This document shows, in pieces, positions 21,077-28,306 of a stretch of 64,000 nt of DNA. The notes beneath the pieces were generated by a model. It saw only the letters and a list, made by a program, of their open reading frames with translations. It made no database searches and was not told the origin of the DNA. Location of the stretch: assembly GCA_041586735.1 (NCBI GenBank), contig JBFGZQ010000016.1, positions 11,486 to 75,485 on the forward strand, in the 5' to 3' direction. The DNA is from Motiliproteus sp041586735. GTDB taxonomy: Bacteria > Pseudomonadota > Gammaproteobacteria > Pseudomonadales > Balneatricaceae. The position numbers were made by a program, and so were the translations under genes. Position 1 is the stretch's first letter; each line of letters opens with the position of its first letter.

Positions 21077-22456
21077 TTAGCAGGTGACGACGTTGACCGC
21101 TAAGCCACCTTCCGACGTCTCTTTGTATTTGCTCTGCATATCCGCACCGGTCTGGCGCATGGTCTCGATCACGCTGTCGAGCGGCACATGGTGCGAGCCA
21201 TCACCGCGCAGCGCCAGGCGGGCGGCATTGATCGCCTTGACCGCACCCATGGTGTTGCGTTCGATGCAGGGCACTTGAACCAGACCGCCGATCGGATCGC
21301 AGGTCAGCCCCAGGTTGTGCTCCATGCCGATCTCGGCGGCGTTTTCGATCTGGGCATTGCTGCCACCCATCACGGCCGCCAGACCGGCCGCCGCCATCGA
21401 GCAGGCCACGCCCACTTCGCCCTGGCAGCCGACTTCGGCGGCGGAGATCGAGGCGTTCTTCTTGTACAGCATGCCGATGGCGGCGGCGGTGGCGAGAAAG
21501 GTGAAGATTCCGGCTTCGTTAGCTCCCGGTATAAAGCGCTGGTAATAGGCCAGCACTGCGGGGATCACCCCTGCCGCGCCGTTGGTTGGCGCGGTCACCA
21601 CTCGGCCACCCGCCGCGTTTTCTTCGTTAACAGCCATCGCATACAGGTTGATCCAATCCATGATGCTCAGGGGGTCTTTTAATGCGGCTTCAGGGCGATC
21701 GGTCAGCTCTTTACGTAACAGGTAGGCGCGGCGCTGAATGCCCAGCCCGCCGGGCAGTACCCCGCGTTCGCGGCAACCGCGATCGATGCTGGCTTCCATC
21801 ACCTGCCATAGCTGGCGCAGCTGACTATCGACCTCCTCGGTACTGCGCATCTCCCGCTCGTTGGTTAACACCAGTTCAGCAATGCTCAGGCCGCTGTCAC
21901 TGCAGCGTTTAAGCAGCTCTCGCCCGGTCTCGAACGGGTAGGGGATCGGCAGATTGGCCGACTTGTTGGCGGGCTGGCTGATCTGCTCATCGCAGAGCAC
22001 AAAGCCTCCACCAATGGAGAAGTAGAGTTTGCTCAGCAGCTGGATACCGGCCCGATCGAACAGCTCGAAGCGGATGCCGTTGGGGTGTTGGGGCAGGGTT
22101 TCGCCAAACAGGAAACAGAGGTCGCGGCTCTCATCGAAGGGGATCTCGACTTTGCCGCCCAGCAGCAGGTTGTTGGCGCTGCGGATAGCGGAGATCTTGC
22201 TGGCAACGCTGTCAGGATCGATCTGGTCGGGACGCTCCCCCAGCAAGCCGAGCATGGCGGCGATGTCGGTGGCGTGACCCTTGCCGGTCATCGCCAGTGA
22301 ACCGTACAGCGATACCCTAGCCCGGCCCGCCTGTGACCAAAGATCACGAGATTCCACGAGGGCTAGAAAGCGCTGAGCGGCCCACATTGGACCGACGGTG
22401 TGGGAGCTGGAGGGGCCGATACCTACTTTGAATAGGTCAAAAAGACTCAGTGACAT
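21077..22456 (-). CDS. sdaA: L-serine dehydratase (iron-sulfur)
   Basis: This enzyme deaminates L-serine to pyruvate and ammonia using a 4Fe-4S cluster. The 459-residue single-chain form starts with SLFDLFKVGIGPSSSHTVGP. Candidate cluster cysteines lie in GCQGEVGVACSMAAAG and LGLTCDPIGGLVQVPC. As first gene of the block it turns the serine produced by GlyA into pyruvate, so the set degrades glycine to pyruvate, ammonia and CO2. Confidence 0.97.
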   Translation of the reverse strand: MSLSLFDLFKVGIGPSSSHTVGPMWAAQRFLALVESRDLWSQAGRARVSLYGSLAMTGKGHATDIAAMLGLLGERPDQIDPDSVASKISAIRSANNLLLGGKVEIPFDESRDLCFLFGETLPQHPNGIRFELFDRAGIQLLSKLYFSIGGGFVLCDEQISQPANKSANLPIPYPFETGRELLKRCSDSGLSIAELVLTNEREMRSTEEVDSQLRQLWQVMEASIDRGCRERGVLPGGLGIQRRAYLLRKELTDRPEAALKDPLSIMDWINLYAMAVNEENAAGGRVVTAPTNGAAGVIPAVLAYYQRFIPGANEAGIFTFLATAAAIGMLYKKNASISAAEVGCQGEVGVACSMAAAGLAAVMGGSNAQIENAAEIGMEHNLGLTCDPIGGLVQVPCIERNTMGAVKAINAARLALRGDGSHHVPLDSVIETMRQTGADMQSKYKETSEGGLAVNVVTC

Positions 22457-22492
22457 CTTGATGCTCCGGGGCGTTGGTTCGCCATCGTTAGT

Positions 22493-22512
22493 CGTAGGCT
22501 GTCGCGCCTACG
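22493..22512. promoter_or_regulatory. Small hairpin in the sdaA leader
   Basis: CGTAGGC and GCCTACG form a perfect 7-bp stem with a 6-base loop, about 37 bases before the sdaA start on the minus strand. Its role is unknown. It is far too small to be a glycine riboswitch. Confidence 0.4.
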
Positions 22513-22561
22513 AGCATGCGTTGTTGTTTGTTGCAGGGTGTGCTACTGGCTCGATGGGAGC

Positions 22562-22590
22562 AGGATAAGCCGAGCAAGAAATACAGTCAA
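22562..22590 (-). promoter_or_regulatory. Predicted sigma-70 promoter of sdaA
   Basis: On the minus strand TTGACT (22585-22590) is followed, after exactly 17 bases, by TATCCT (22562-22567). This fits a sigma-70 promoter reading toward sdaA, about 100 bases upstream of its start. Confidence 0.6.
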
Positions 22591-22596
22591 CAAATA

Positions 22597-22610
22597 TTTC
22601 CTATACGAAA
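22597..22610. promoter_or_regulatory. Palindrome beside the sdaA promoter, likely regulator site
   Basis: TTTCCTATACGAAA is a 14-bp palindrome with one mismatched pair, ending six bases upstream of the sdaA -35 element and lying between sdaA and the divergent XRE-cupin gene. The position suits an activator site for the serine/glycine block or an autoregulatory site. Confidence 0.45.
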
Positions 22611-22790
22611 CTTTGGTGATATTCGTGGGTGTGGCGCAGCGTTTGTGGCGGTTTGTGGTGGTTGTTGGTTGTTGGTTGGTGCGTTTAAGCGATGGTTGTA
22701 TCATTCTCTGCGCCCTATACGGCGTCTATTGGTACTATAATCAACAGTGTTTAAGCGAGTTCACTTTAGGAAACAGTCGGAGTAAGCGGC

Positions 22791-23459
22791 ATGTCGGACA
22801 GCCAGGCCCCAGTATCAATGCTGGATAAAGAACGCCAGAAAGAGCGTACTTCTGAGTTAAAGAGCGATCGTGATGGCGCGCAGCAAGGGGTGGATGCGCA
22901 GGTGACCGAGTTGCAGCTGGGCAAACGGGTGCGCGAGATCCGCCTGAGCCGTAATCTGACTCTGGAGGAGGCCAGTCAGCTCACCGGTCTGGCACGCTCT
23001 ACGCTGTCCAAAATCGAAAATGAGCAGCTATCGCCCACCTTTCAGGCGGTACAGAAGCTGGCGCGGGGGCTGAATATCGACATTCCGCAGCTGTTCGCCA
23101 GCGCCAAGGAGTCCCGCAGTGCCGGACGTCGAGACATCACCCGTGCGGGCCAAGGCCGGGCGCATCCCACTCCAACCTATGAGCACGAAATACTCGCCAG
23201 CCAACTGATCAATAAACGGATGCTGCCCTATAAATCGACAGTCCGGGCGCGCTCGTTCGATGATTATCCCAACTGGGTACGCCATGAGGGTGAAGAGTTT
23301 TTGTTGGTGTTGAGCGGCAAGGTGCGTTTTTACAGTGAATTCTACGAGCCGGCCGATCTGGAGGCGGGCGACAGCAGCTATTATGATAGCAGCATGGGGC
23401 ATGCGCTGATTTCGATCAGTGCTGAGGATGCAGAGGTTCTGTGGGTGACGTCTAGCTAG
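22791..23459 (+). CDS. XRE-family transcriptional regulator with C-terminal cupin
   Basis: A 222-residue DNA-binding protein with a helix-turn-helix of the XRE type (about residues 43-98, including LTLEEASQLTGLARSTLSKIENE) and a C-terminal cupin fold (about 145-222) that usually binds a small ligand. It is divergent from sdaA-glyA-gcvHP across a 334-bp region, so it most likely controls that block in response to serine, glycine or a related amino acid. The ligand is inferred from context. A TATAAT at 22736-22741 may be its -10 element; I see no good -35. Confidence 0.88.
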   Translation: MSDSQAPVSMLDKERQKERTSELKSDRDGAQQGVDAQVTELQLGKRVREIRLSRNLTLEEASQLTGLARSTLSKIENEQLSPTFQAVQKLARGLNIDIPQLFASAKESRSAGRRDITRAGQGRAHPTPTYEHEILASQLINKRMLPYKSTVRARSFDDYPNWVRHEGEEFLLVLSGKVRFYSEFYEPADLEAGDSSYYDSSMGHALISISAEDAEVLWVTSS

Positions 23460-23552
23460 TGCGGCTGTAGCTCTGCTTGGTCAGGGACAGTGTTTTCCGA
23501 TGGCGCAGGCGCTAGACACTGCTGCGCGGGTTTGTGAATGGATTGAAGGCTG

Positions 23553-24437
23553 ATGCAGACGGCTGATCGTGGATGTGTGACACCTGGTTGCCGAGGTGCT
23601 GTGCTGCTGTGTTTGATGCTAACGCTGTCCTCAGGCTGTAGCAGCTATCAGCTAGCGTACAACCACATGGATCGATTGTTGTTTGTCTGGGTGGATGATT
23701 ACGTCGATCTGAGTGCTGCCCAGCATGCCGTGCTTGAGCCTCAGGTTCAGCAGTGGCACGCTCAGCATCGGCGCACCGAACTCCCTCTGTATAAAGATCT
23801 GTTGATAGCCGCGCGCGCTGCATTGCAGTCTCCGCCATTAGCTGCTGGCTTGGCTGAGACGTGGCAGCAGGACGCCGAAGCCCGTTGGCTGGCGCTGCGA
23901 TCGAGCCTGGCGCCTCTGGCCATTACGCTGCTTGAGCAGCTCGATCTATCCCAGCAGCAAGTATTGTTGGTCACGTTGCGCAGCAAGGTCGACAGTCAGC
24001 GACAAGACTACCTAGAGCGCAGTCCTGCGCAGCAAGCGGAGTATCTTGCTGCTTTATACCGTCAACGCATGCAGCGCTGGATCGGGCGCCTTACTAGCGA
24101 CCAGGATCGCGACCTAAAGCGTTTGGTGCAGGTCCTGGCCGATACTCAGGGGCAGAGGTTCGGCTATCGCCGCCGCTGGATCGATGCTCTGGAGCAAGCG
24201 TTGATCATCCGCTCGGACAAGCCGCAGTTTGATGCACTCATTGAGACGCTGATGGTGACTCCCCAAGATCTGCTGACCGAGACGCAGCGTGCATCGATGG
24301 CGGTGAGTCAGCGGCAACGCCATACCTATCTGCGAACACTCGTGAATGGCCTGTCAGCCCCGCAGCGTCAACAGTTGCTTGCAGAGTTAGAGGCGCTGAT
24401 CGCTGCGGCCGAGCAGTTGCTGCAAGAGCAAGATTAA
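23553..24437 (+). CDS. DUF6279-like lipoprotein
   Basis: A 294-residue lipoprotein: a hydrophobic leader ends in the lipobox LSSGC (Cys about 29), followed by the family-like SSYQLAYNHMDRLLFVWVDD. The rest is helical and rich in Gln, Leu and Arg. The function is unknown. It sits alone between the XRE regulator and the VOC gene, all on the plus strand, with a 93-bp gap upstream. Confidence 0.75.
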   Translation: MQTADRGCVTPGCRGAVLLCLMLTLSSGCSSYQLAYNHMDRLLFVWVDDYVDLSAAQHAVLEPQVQQWHAQHRRTELPLYKDLLIAARAALQSPPLAAGLAETWQQDAEARWLALRSSLAPLAITLLEQLDLSQQQVLLVTLRSKVDSQRQDYLERSPAQQAEYLAALYRQRMQRWIGRLTSDQDRDLKRLVQVLADTQGQRFGYRRRWIDALEQALIIRSDKPQFDALIETLMVTPQDLLTETQRASMAVSQRQRHTYLRTLVNGLSAPQRQQLLAELEALIAAAEQLLQEQD

Positions 24438-24494
24438 GCGCTACACTGAGTAGACGTACATGCGTAGATCGCATATCGATGCTGGGATACCGCC

Positions 24495-24851
24495 ATGCCG
24501 GAACATGAAAAAATAGACTATCTGGAGTTGCCAGCTCGGGATCTCGAGGCTAGCAAAGGTTTTTTTTCCACGGTATTTGGTTGGTCCTTTATCGATTATG
24601 GGCCAGATTACAGCGCTTTTGCCGATGCGGGGGTAGCGGGCGGGTTTTTTCGTTCTGAGCTCTGCGCTATGACGGAGCGGGGTAGTGCGCTGATCGTTTT
24701 TTATAGCCGCGCTTTGCATAAAACCCAGGCTAAAGTAGAGCGCGCCGGTGGTGAGATCATAAAGCCTGTTTTTGATTTTCCGGGTGGTCAGCGCTTTCAT
24801 TTCCGTGATCCCAGCGGCAACGAGTATGCGGTCTGGTCGGATCAGAACTAG
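24495..24851 (+). CDS. VOC-family (glyoxalase-like) protein
   Basis: A 118-residue single-domain protein of the vicinal oxygen chelate fold: N-terminal IDYLELPARDLEASKGFFSTVFGW and C-terminal FHFRDPSGNEYAVWSD are typical. Family members bind a metal and act in isomerisation, ring cleavage or antibiotic binding; the substrate here is unknown. Its TAG stop lies in the CTAG that begins the inverted-repeat element downstream, so the element inserted exactly at the end of the gene. Confidence 0.85.
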   Translation: MPEHEKIDYLELPARDLEASKGFFSTVFGWSFIDYGPDYSAFADAGVAGGFFRSELCAMTERGSALIVFYSRALHKTQAKVERAGGEIIKPVFDFPGGQRFHFRDPSGNEYAVWSDQN

Positions 24852-25016
24852 GAGCCTGTCGGACTTAACACTGATCTACTGCGGAAGCGCCGACTTTGGT
24901 CATTTTCCGTCCTCTTTCTCGTTAAATAGAACCACTATTCGCCTCAAAACAGTCCAAAAACTGCCTCAAATCGGTCTCTCCCTCGCTACGACCGGTCAAG
25001 TCCGACAGGCTCCTAG
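24848..25016. mobile_element. MITE-like element with 17-bp terminal inverted repeats
   Basis: GGAGCCTGTCGGACTT with one flanking A (24850-24866) is repeated inverted and perfect at 24998-25014. Adding the flanking CT/AG extends the match to 19 bp, which can be read as a 4-bp CTAG target duplication. The interior (about 130 bp) codes for nothing recognisable. This is the structure of a non-autonomous transposable element moved by a transposase encoded elsewhere. It fills most of the 312-bp gap between the VOC and lectin-like genes. Confidence 0.75.
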
Positions 25017-25163
25017 GTTTGTGAAACGGTTTGGCGTTGGTGTTAAATAGATAGCGATGGGCAGTGTTTGTGATGTAGACACATGCTATAAGTCTAGATG
25101 CTCCGGAGGCTTTTTGGAGTGACTTGCTTATAAGATCAATGGACTAGCCTAGGAGATGGGCCG

Positions 25164-25808
25164 ATGAAAAAAAGACTATGCGTTGTGGCGCTGGGTGTCA
25201 GTGCGCTGCTGGGCTTCATGGTGGTTGAGGCAGCAGAGCGGCCGATGGGTTTCTTTGTCACCAGTGTGGGCATGGGCCAGGGCGGAAACCTGGGAGGTTT
25301 GGAGGGCGCTGATGCCCACTGTCATAAATTAGCCACCGCAGTCGGTGCCGGAGATCGTGATTGGCGCGCTTACCTGAGTACCGAAGCTGCGGATAGCCGT
25401 GGGGTGTTTGCTCGCTCCCGGATCGGCAGTGGGCCTTGGTATAACGCCTACGGGACGCTGATAGCAGCCAATCTGACCGATCTGCATCTGTACAACAGGT
25501 CCATCACCCTGGAAACAGCATTGGATGAGTCTGGACGGCGCATCAAAGGCCGTGGCGACAACCCCAATGAACACGATATCCTCACCGGTGCGCCGGAAGA
25601 TGGTACCGGTTACTTCCCGGATGCGCAGGATCACACCTGCAGTAACTGGACCAGTAGTGGCGAGGGTAGCGCGCAGGTTGGCCATCATGACCGTCACGGT
25701 GGCGGCAACACCTCCTGGAACTCGGCCCACGGCTCACGCGGCTGCAGTCAGGAGGATCTGGCGAAATCCGGTGGTGCGGGTAAATTTTACTGCTTCGCTG
25801 CGGACTGA
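25164..25808 (+). CDS. Secreted lectin-like (DUF1554/endostatin-like) protein
   Basis: A 214-residue exported protein with a signal peptide (MKKRLCVVALGVSALLGFMV, cleavage after VEAA). The mature part has the GGLEGADAHCHKLATAVGAG and DWRAYLSTEA motifs and a C-terminal FYCFAAD, as in proteins annotated as 'lectin' with a collagen-XV/XVIII endostatin-like fold. Cysteines near the ends probably form disulfides. AGGAG precedes the ATG by eight bases. A diverged second copy of its last 42 bases and of its terminator lies 3.3 kb downstream, so a tandem paralogue once existed or the region was duplicated. Confidence 0.75.
   Translation: MKKRLCVVALGVSALLGFMVVEAAERPMGFFVTSVGMGQGGNLGGLEGADAHCHKLATAVGAGDRDWRAYLSTEAADSRGVFARSRIGSGPWYNAYGTLIAANLTDLHLYNRSITLETALDESGRRIKGRGDNPNEHDILTGAPEDGTGYFPDAQDHTCSNWTSSGEGSAQVGHHDRHGGGNTSWNSAHGSRGCSQEDLAKSGGAGKFYCFAAD
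25765..25806 (+). repeat. Left copy of the flanking duplication (3' end of lectin-like gene)
   Basis: These 42 bases match 29095-29136 with one mismatch. Beyond them the similarity continues at a lower level through the 3' UTR and the left arm of the terminator. Confidence 0.9.
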
Positions 25809-25851
25809 GGTGTAGTGGGTTGGCGCTAAAGGCTAAGCCGCTCTAATGCAG

Positions 25852-25872
25852 AAAAAAGGCAGCTGCCTTTTT
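25852..25872. terminator. Bidirectional terminator after lectin-like gene
   Basis: AAAAAGGC-AGCT-GCCTTTTT forms a short symmetric hairpin with A- and T-runs on both sides, 45 bases after the stop codon. The same first half appears in the gatB terminator at 29187. Confidence 0.75.
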
Positions 25873-25900
25873 ATGGCTACGTATGAATTAACTGTTGCGA

Positions 25901-26087
25901 CTAGCACAGCTCTGCTTTGGCGGGTTTTGCGACATGCTTAAAACCTAGCTCTCCAAGTGGAATCGATAACACCTGATGGTAGAGAAATGCCAAAGCATTG
26001 AGTGCCGTTTTTTGTGTGTTGACGGCGACATCCCTCCCGTCAGCCAACCAGGACAAGAAAGCAGTGACCTCCGTACCTCCCATAGAT
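25901..26087 (-). pseudogene. intI: Integron integrase (IntI) fragment
   Basis: On the minus strand a 60-residue frame reads GGTEVTAFLSWLADGRDVAV and NTQKTALNALAFLYHQVL. It corresponds to the N-terminal (SAM-like) part, about residues 56-110, of integron integrases such as IntI1 (LGSSEVEAFLSWLA...). The first half of that domain and the whole catalytic domain are missing. Homology stops within about five bases of the GTTAGGT core at 26088. It therefore cannot recombine DNA. It points away from the cassette, as intI does in functional integrons. Confidence 0.7.
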
Positions 26088-26094
26088 GTTAGGT
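26088..26094 (+). other. Core recombination site GTTAGGT (R' type) at cassette start
   Basis: GTTAGGT fits the integron core GTTRRRY; recombination falls between G and TT. It is the exact reverse complement of ACCTAAC at 26644-26650, as required for the two ends of one cassette. Confidence 0.65.
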
Positions 26095-26123
26095 TTCATA
26101 CGAGCTAATATTGGAATACGATT

Positions 26124-26621
26124 ATGGCACAGTGCCCAAAATGTAATGGTACAGGTCGCGTTGTTTCTCATCTCAACCCCTATGATGTGAATAAGGTCGG
26201 GGCTGGAATGGGTAAGCACCGCTGCGACCGATGTAATGGGACAGGTATCCAAGGTGCCTCAGATGCTGGAGGGAGGCAACAGCCGGGAGATGGACTCATG
26301 GCAATCGTCTCTGGTTTTTTCCTTCACCCCGTATACTCTTTAGTCGGGTTCTATCTCATCAGTCTAGTTTTCCTCGGGGTAATTGTTGAAAAAAACGCTG
26401 ATCTGTTAGCGAACCTATTAGGCCTCGATATAAAAGAGCCGTCCACGACTACCGGGTTATATATTTTTGTGTTTGGCTTACCACTTATACCCGTTGTGTT
26501 TCTCAGAAAAATAATCCCAATAGTGATGAGATGGATATTCTATATCGTAATTGGCGGCATAACGCTTGCTTTCATTGGCGGGGTCATATGGGGTGTTATT
26601 GAAAGAACAGCATCGAACTAA
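26124..26621 (+). CDS. Cassette-borne membrane protein with DnaJ-type zinc finger
   Basis: A 165-residue protein. The N-terminus has two CxxCxGxG motifs, CPKCNGTG (4-11) and CDRCNGTG (34-41), which together form a DnaJ-type zinc-binding module. The rest has three to four hydrophobic segments (about 52-78, 98-116 and 122-150), so it is an inner-membrane protein with a cytoplasmic zinc finger. The function is unknown. It is the only gene of the cassette and has no separate promoter that I can see. Confidence 0.75.
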   Translation: MAQCPKCNGTGRVVSHLNPYDVNKVGAGMGKHRCDRCNGTGIQGASDAGGRQQPGDGLMAIVSGFFLHPVYSLVGFYLISLVFLGVIVEKNADLLANLLGLDIKEPSTTTGLYIFVFGLPLIPVVFLRKIIPIVMRWIFYIVIGGITLAFIGGVIWGVIERTASN

Positions 26622-26643
26622 TCGATAACATGACGAGACTGAA

Positions 26644-26670
26644 ACCTAACAAGGCAAATGCACTCCGACC
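26644..26670 (+). other. Left half of attC site
   Basis: ACCTAAC (R'') is followed by AAGGCAAATGCACTCCGACC, close to the left side of many attC sites of the CCTAACAAGGC type. The expected right half, ending in GTTAGGT, does not follow; a group II intron does. Confidence 0.55.
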
Positions 26671-28290
26671 GTGCCCCCCGTGGCAGGATAGTTGTCGGTG
26701 TGCCAAGAAGGCGAAGTTGCAGGAAGCGGTTTCGCCATGCTGTACCAGTGATGAGGGAGGGCCTCTCGGTGTCGTTGATTAGGCGGAGATACCAAACCAC
26801 CCTGAGCTGCATCTGTTAAGAGCAGTTGTGGTGAGCGTCATGGGAAAAGGCAGGGGAACCCCTGTCAGGTATGAACGATTGAGACGAACGCAAGTGAACC
26901 ATCTAAGAAGTGTCGATAACTGTAACTGATGTCAAAACCGGGGTCTCGACAACACCCCGGGACAAGTCAGACAGATACCTGAGTTCTGGTCTGGCGGCAT
27001 CCGGCATAGAGGTGGCGTGACGGTCGTTCAGGCGCTGGTGCGGAACTTGGGAAGCTGTCGTTCCGATGTTAAGGGAGCCGTCCAAGCGGAAACCCCGTAA
27101 GGACCAGAGTACCGATGCGGAGCACAGTGGCGGAGTCATGCATAGTAGTGTTGAAGGCGCTGTAATGGCGATGGAGCGAAGGCATGACCTTATCCGGCCG
27201 ATGGAAGGAGACAACTGTGAAGCAGGATGATCTCCAGCCCAAGGCCAAACCTTTTGAGATACCCAAACGACTGATCTGGAAAGCTTGGAAGCGAGTGGCT
27301 GCCAACAAAGGTGCGCCAGGCGTGGACAAGGAAAGCATCGAGGCTTACCAGAGCCATTTGGGAGGTAATCTGTATAAACTGTGGAATCGGATGAGTTCGG
27401 GGAGCTATCAGCCCCAACCGGTTCGGCAAGTCCTTATTCCTAAAGGTGACAATAGTTATCGTTCACTGGGAATACCGACGGTAGCCGACCGGACCGCTCA
27501 AATGGCTGTCAAAATGATATTAGAGCCAAGGCTGGAACAGATCTTTCATGCCGGCTCTTATGGCTATCGCCCAGGTAAGAGCGCGCGGCAAGCCGTTGCT
27601 CAGGCACGGAGAAATTGTTGGCGTTATGACTGGGTGGTGGATATGGACATTAAAGCCTTCTTTGACACCATCGACCATGATCTGATGATGCGTGCAGTCG
27701 AAAAGCACGTTCCAGAAAAATGGATTCGGCTTTACATACGTCGCTGGTTGAATAGCCCTGTTCGGCTAGTAGAGGGAGAGTTGCAACAGCGTCATTGCGG
27801 GACCCCGCAAGGCGGTGTGATCAGTCCTCTTCTGGCGAACCTCTATCTTCACTATGCCTTTGACTGTTGGATGTCGCGGAACCACCCCGGTGTGCCTTTC
27901 GAGCGTTGTGCCGATGATGTGATCTGCCACTGCCGGACTAAAGTTGAGGCCGAAACCCTGTTGGAAAACCTCAAAGAGCGATTGGATAGCTGCGGACTAC
28001 AGTTGCATCCAATCAAGACTCAAGTGGTGTACTGCAAGGATGACAAGCGTGATGAGGATCATCCCCATACGCGCTTTGACTTCCTGGGTTTCAGCTTTCA
28101 TAGACGGACTCAACGAGATCGTTATGGAAACCTCTTCACCGGTATAAATCCAGCTGTTAGCCGTAAGGCATTAAAACGGATGAATCAGGCGATTCGAAAT
28201 CTCAACCTTCATCGAAGTACGGTGATTACGCTGCCAGAACTGGCAAAACGCCTCAATCGGGCCTGTAAATAATTCTGTGTAACTGCCAAG
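26671..28290 (+). mobile_element. Truncated group II intron
   Basis: About 540 bases of structured, non-coding sequence starting GTGCCCCCC (compare the intron 5' consensus GTGYG) lead into a reverse transcriptase gene, the usual layout of domains I-IV. No domain V-like sequence (GAGC...GTTC type) follows the gene, which itself stops early. The 3' part is therefore missing and the intron should not splice. The 5' boundary is inferred from GTGCC and is uncertain by a few bases. Confidence 0.7.
27217..28272 (+). pseudogene. Group II intron reverse transcriptase/maturase, C-terminally truncated
   Basis: The GTG at 27217 (MKQDDLQPKAKPFEIPK) has GGAG six bases upstream and is preferred over the ATG at 27184. 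The 351-residue product has the RT palm motifs DMDIKAFFDTIDHD (142-155), GTPQGGVISPLLANLYLHY (195-213) and GFSFHRR. The active-site box reads CADD (231-234) where YADD is expected. It ends at ELAKRLNRACK, where family members go on to GWINYY and the maturase domain. Loss of the maturase part and the Y-to-C change suggest an inactive enzyme. Confidence 0.8.
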
Positions 28291-28297
28291 GTTAGAT
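28276..28297 (+). other. Possible right half of an attC (core GTTAGAT)
   Basis: TGTGTAACTGCCAAG is followed by GTTAGAT (28291-28297), which fits GTTRRRY. TAACT..CAAG.GTTAGATG resembles the right side of the aadA-type attC. It lies 20 bases after the truncated intron gene, about where the interrupted cassette should end. It is not complementary to ACCTAAC at the last base, so it would belong to a different cassette. Confidence 0.35.
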
Positions 28298-28306
28298 GAA
28301 AATCAA

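Larger units (their letters stand above)
26089..26670 (+). mobile_element. Integron gene cassette (attC interrupted)
   Basis: The segment begins with TTAGGT, has one gene on the plus strand starting 35 bases in, and ends 22 bases after the stop with ACCTAAC-AAGGC, the left half of an attC. Short leader, single gene and complementary ends are hallmarks of a cassette. The coding part is more AT-rich than its neighbours, as expected for acquired DNA. The right half of the attC is missing at the expected place because a group II intron begins at about 26671. Confidence 0.65.

Noticed and set aside
22457..22790. Glycine riboswitch upstream of the serine/glycine block
   Set aside because: I see no tandem aptamer pattern, only a 7-bp hairpin. 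Regulation by the XRE-cupin protein is better supported.
26040..26252. 70-residue minus-strand frame across the cassette start
   Set aside because: It overlaps both the integrase fragment and the cassette gene in another frame and has no homology that I recognise.
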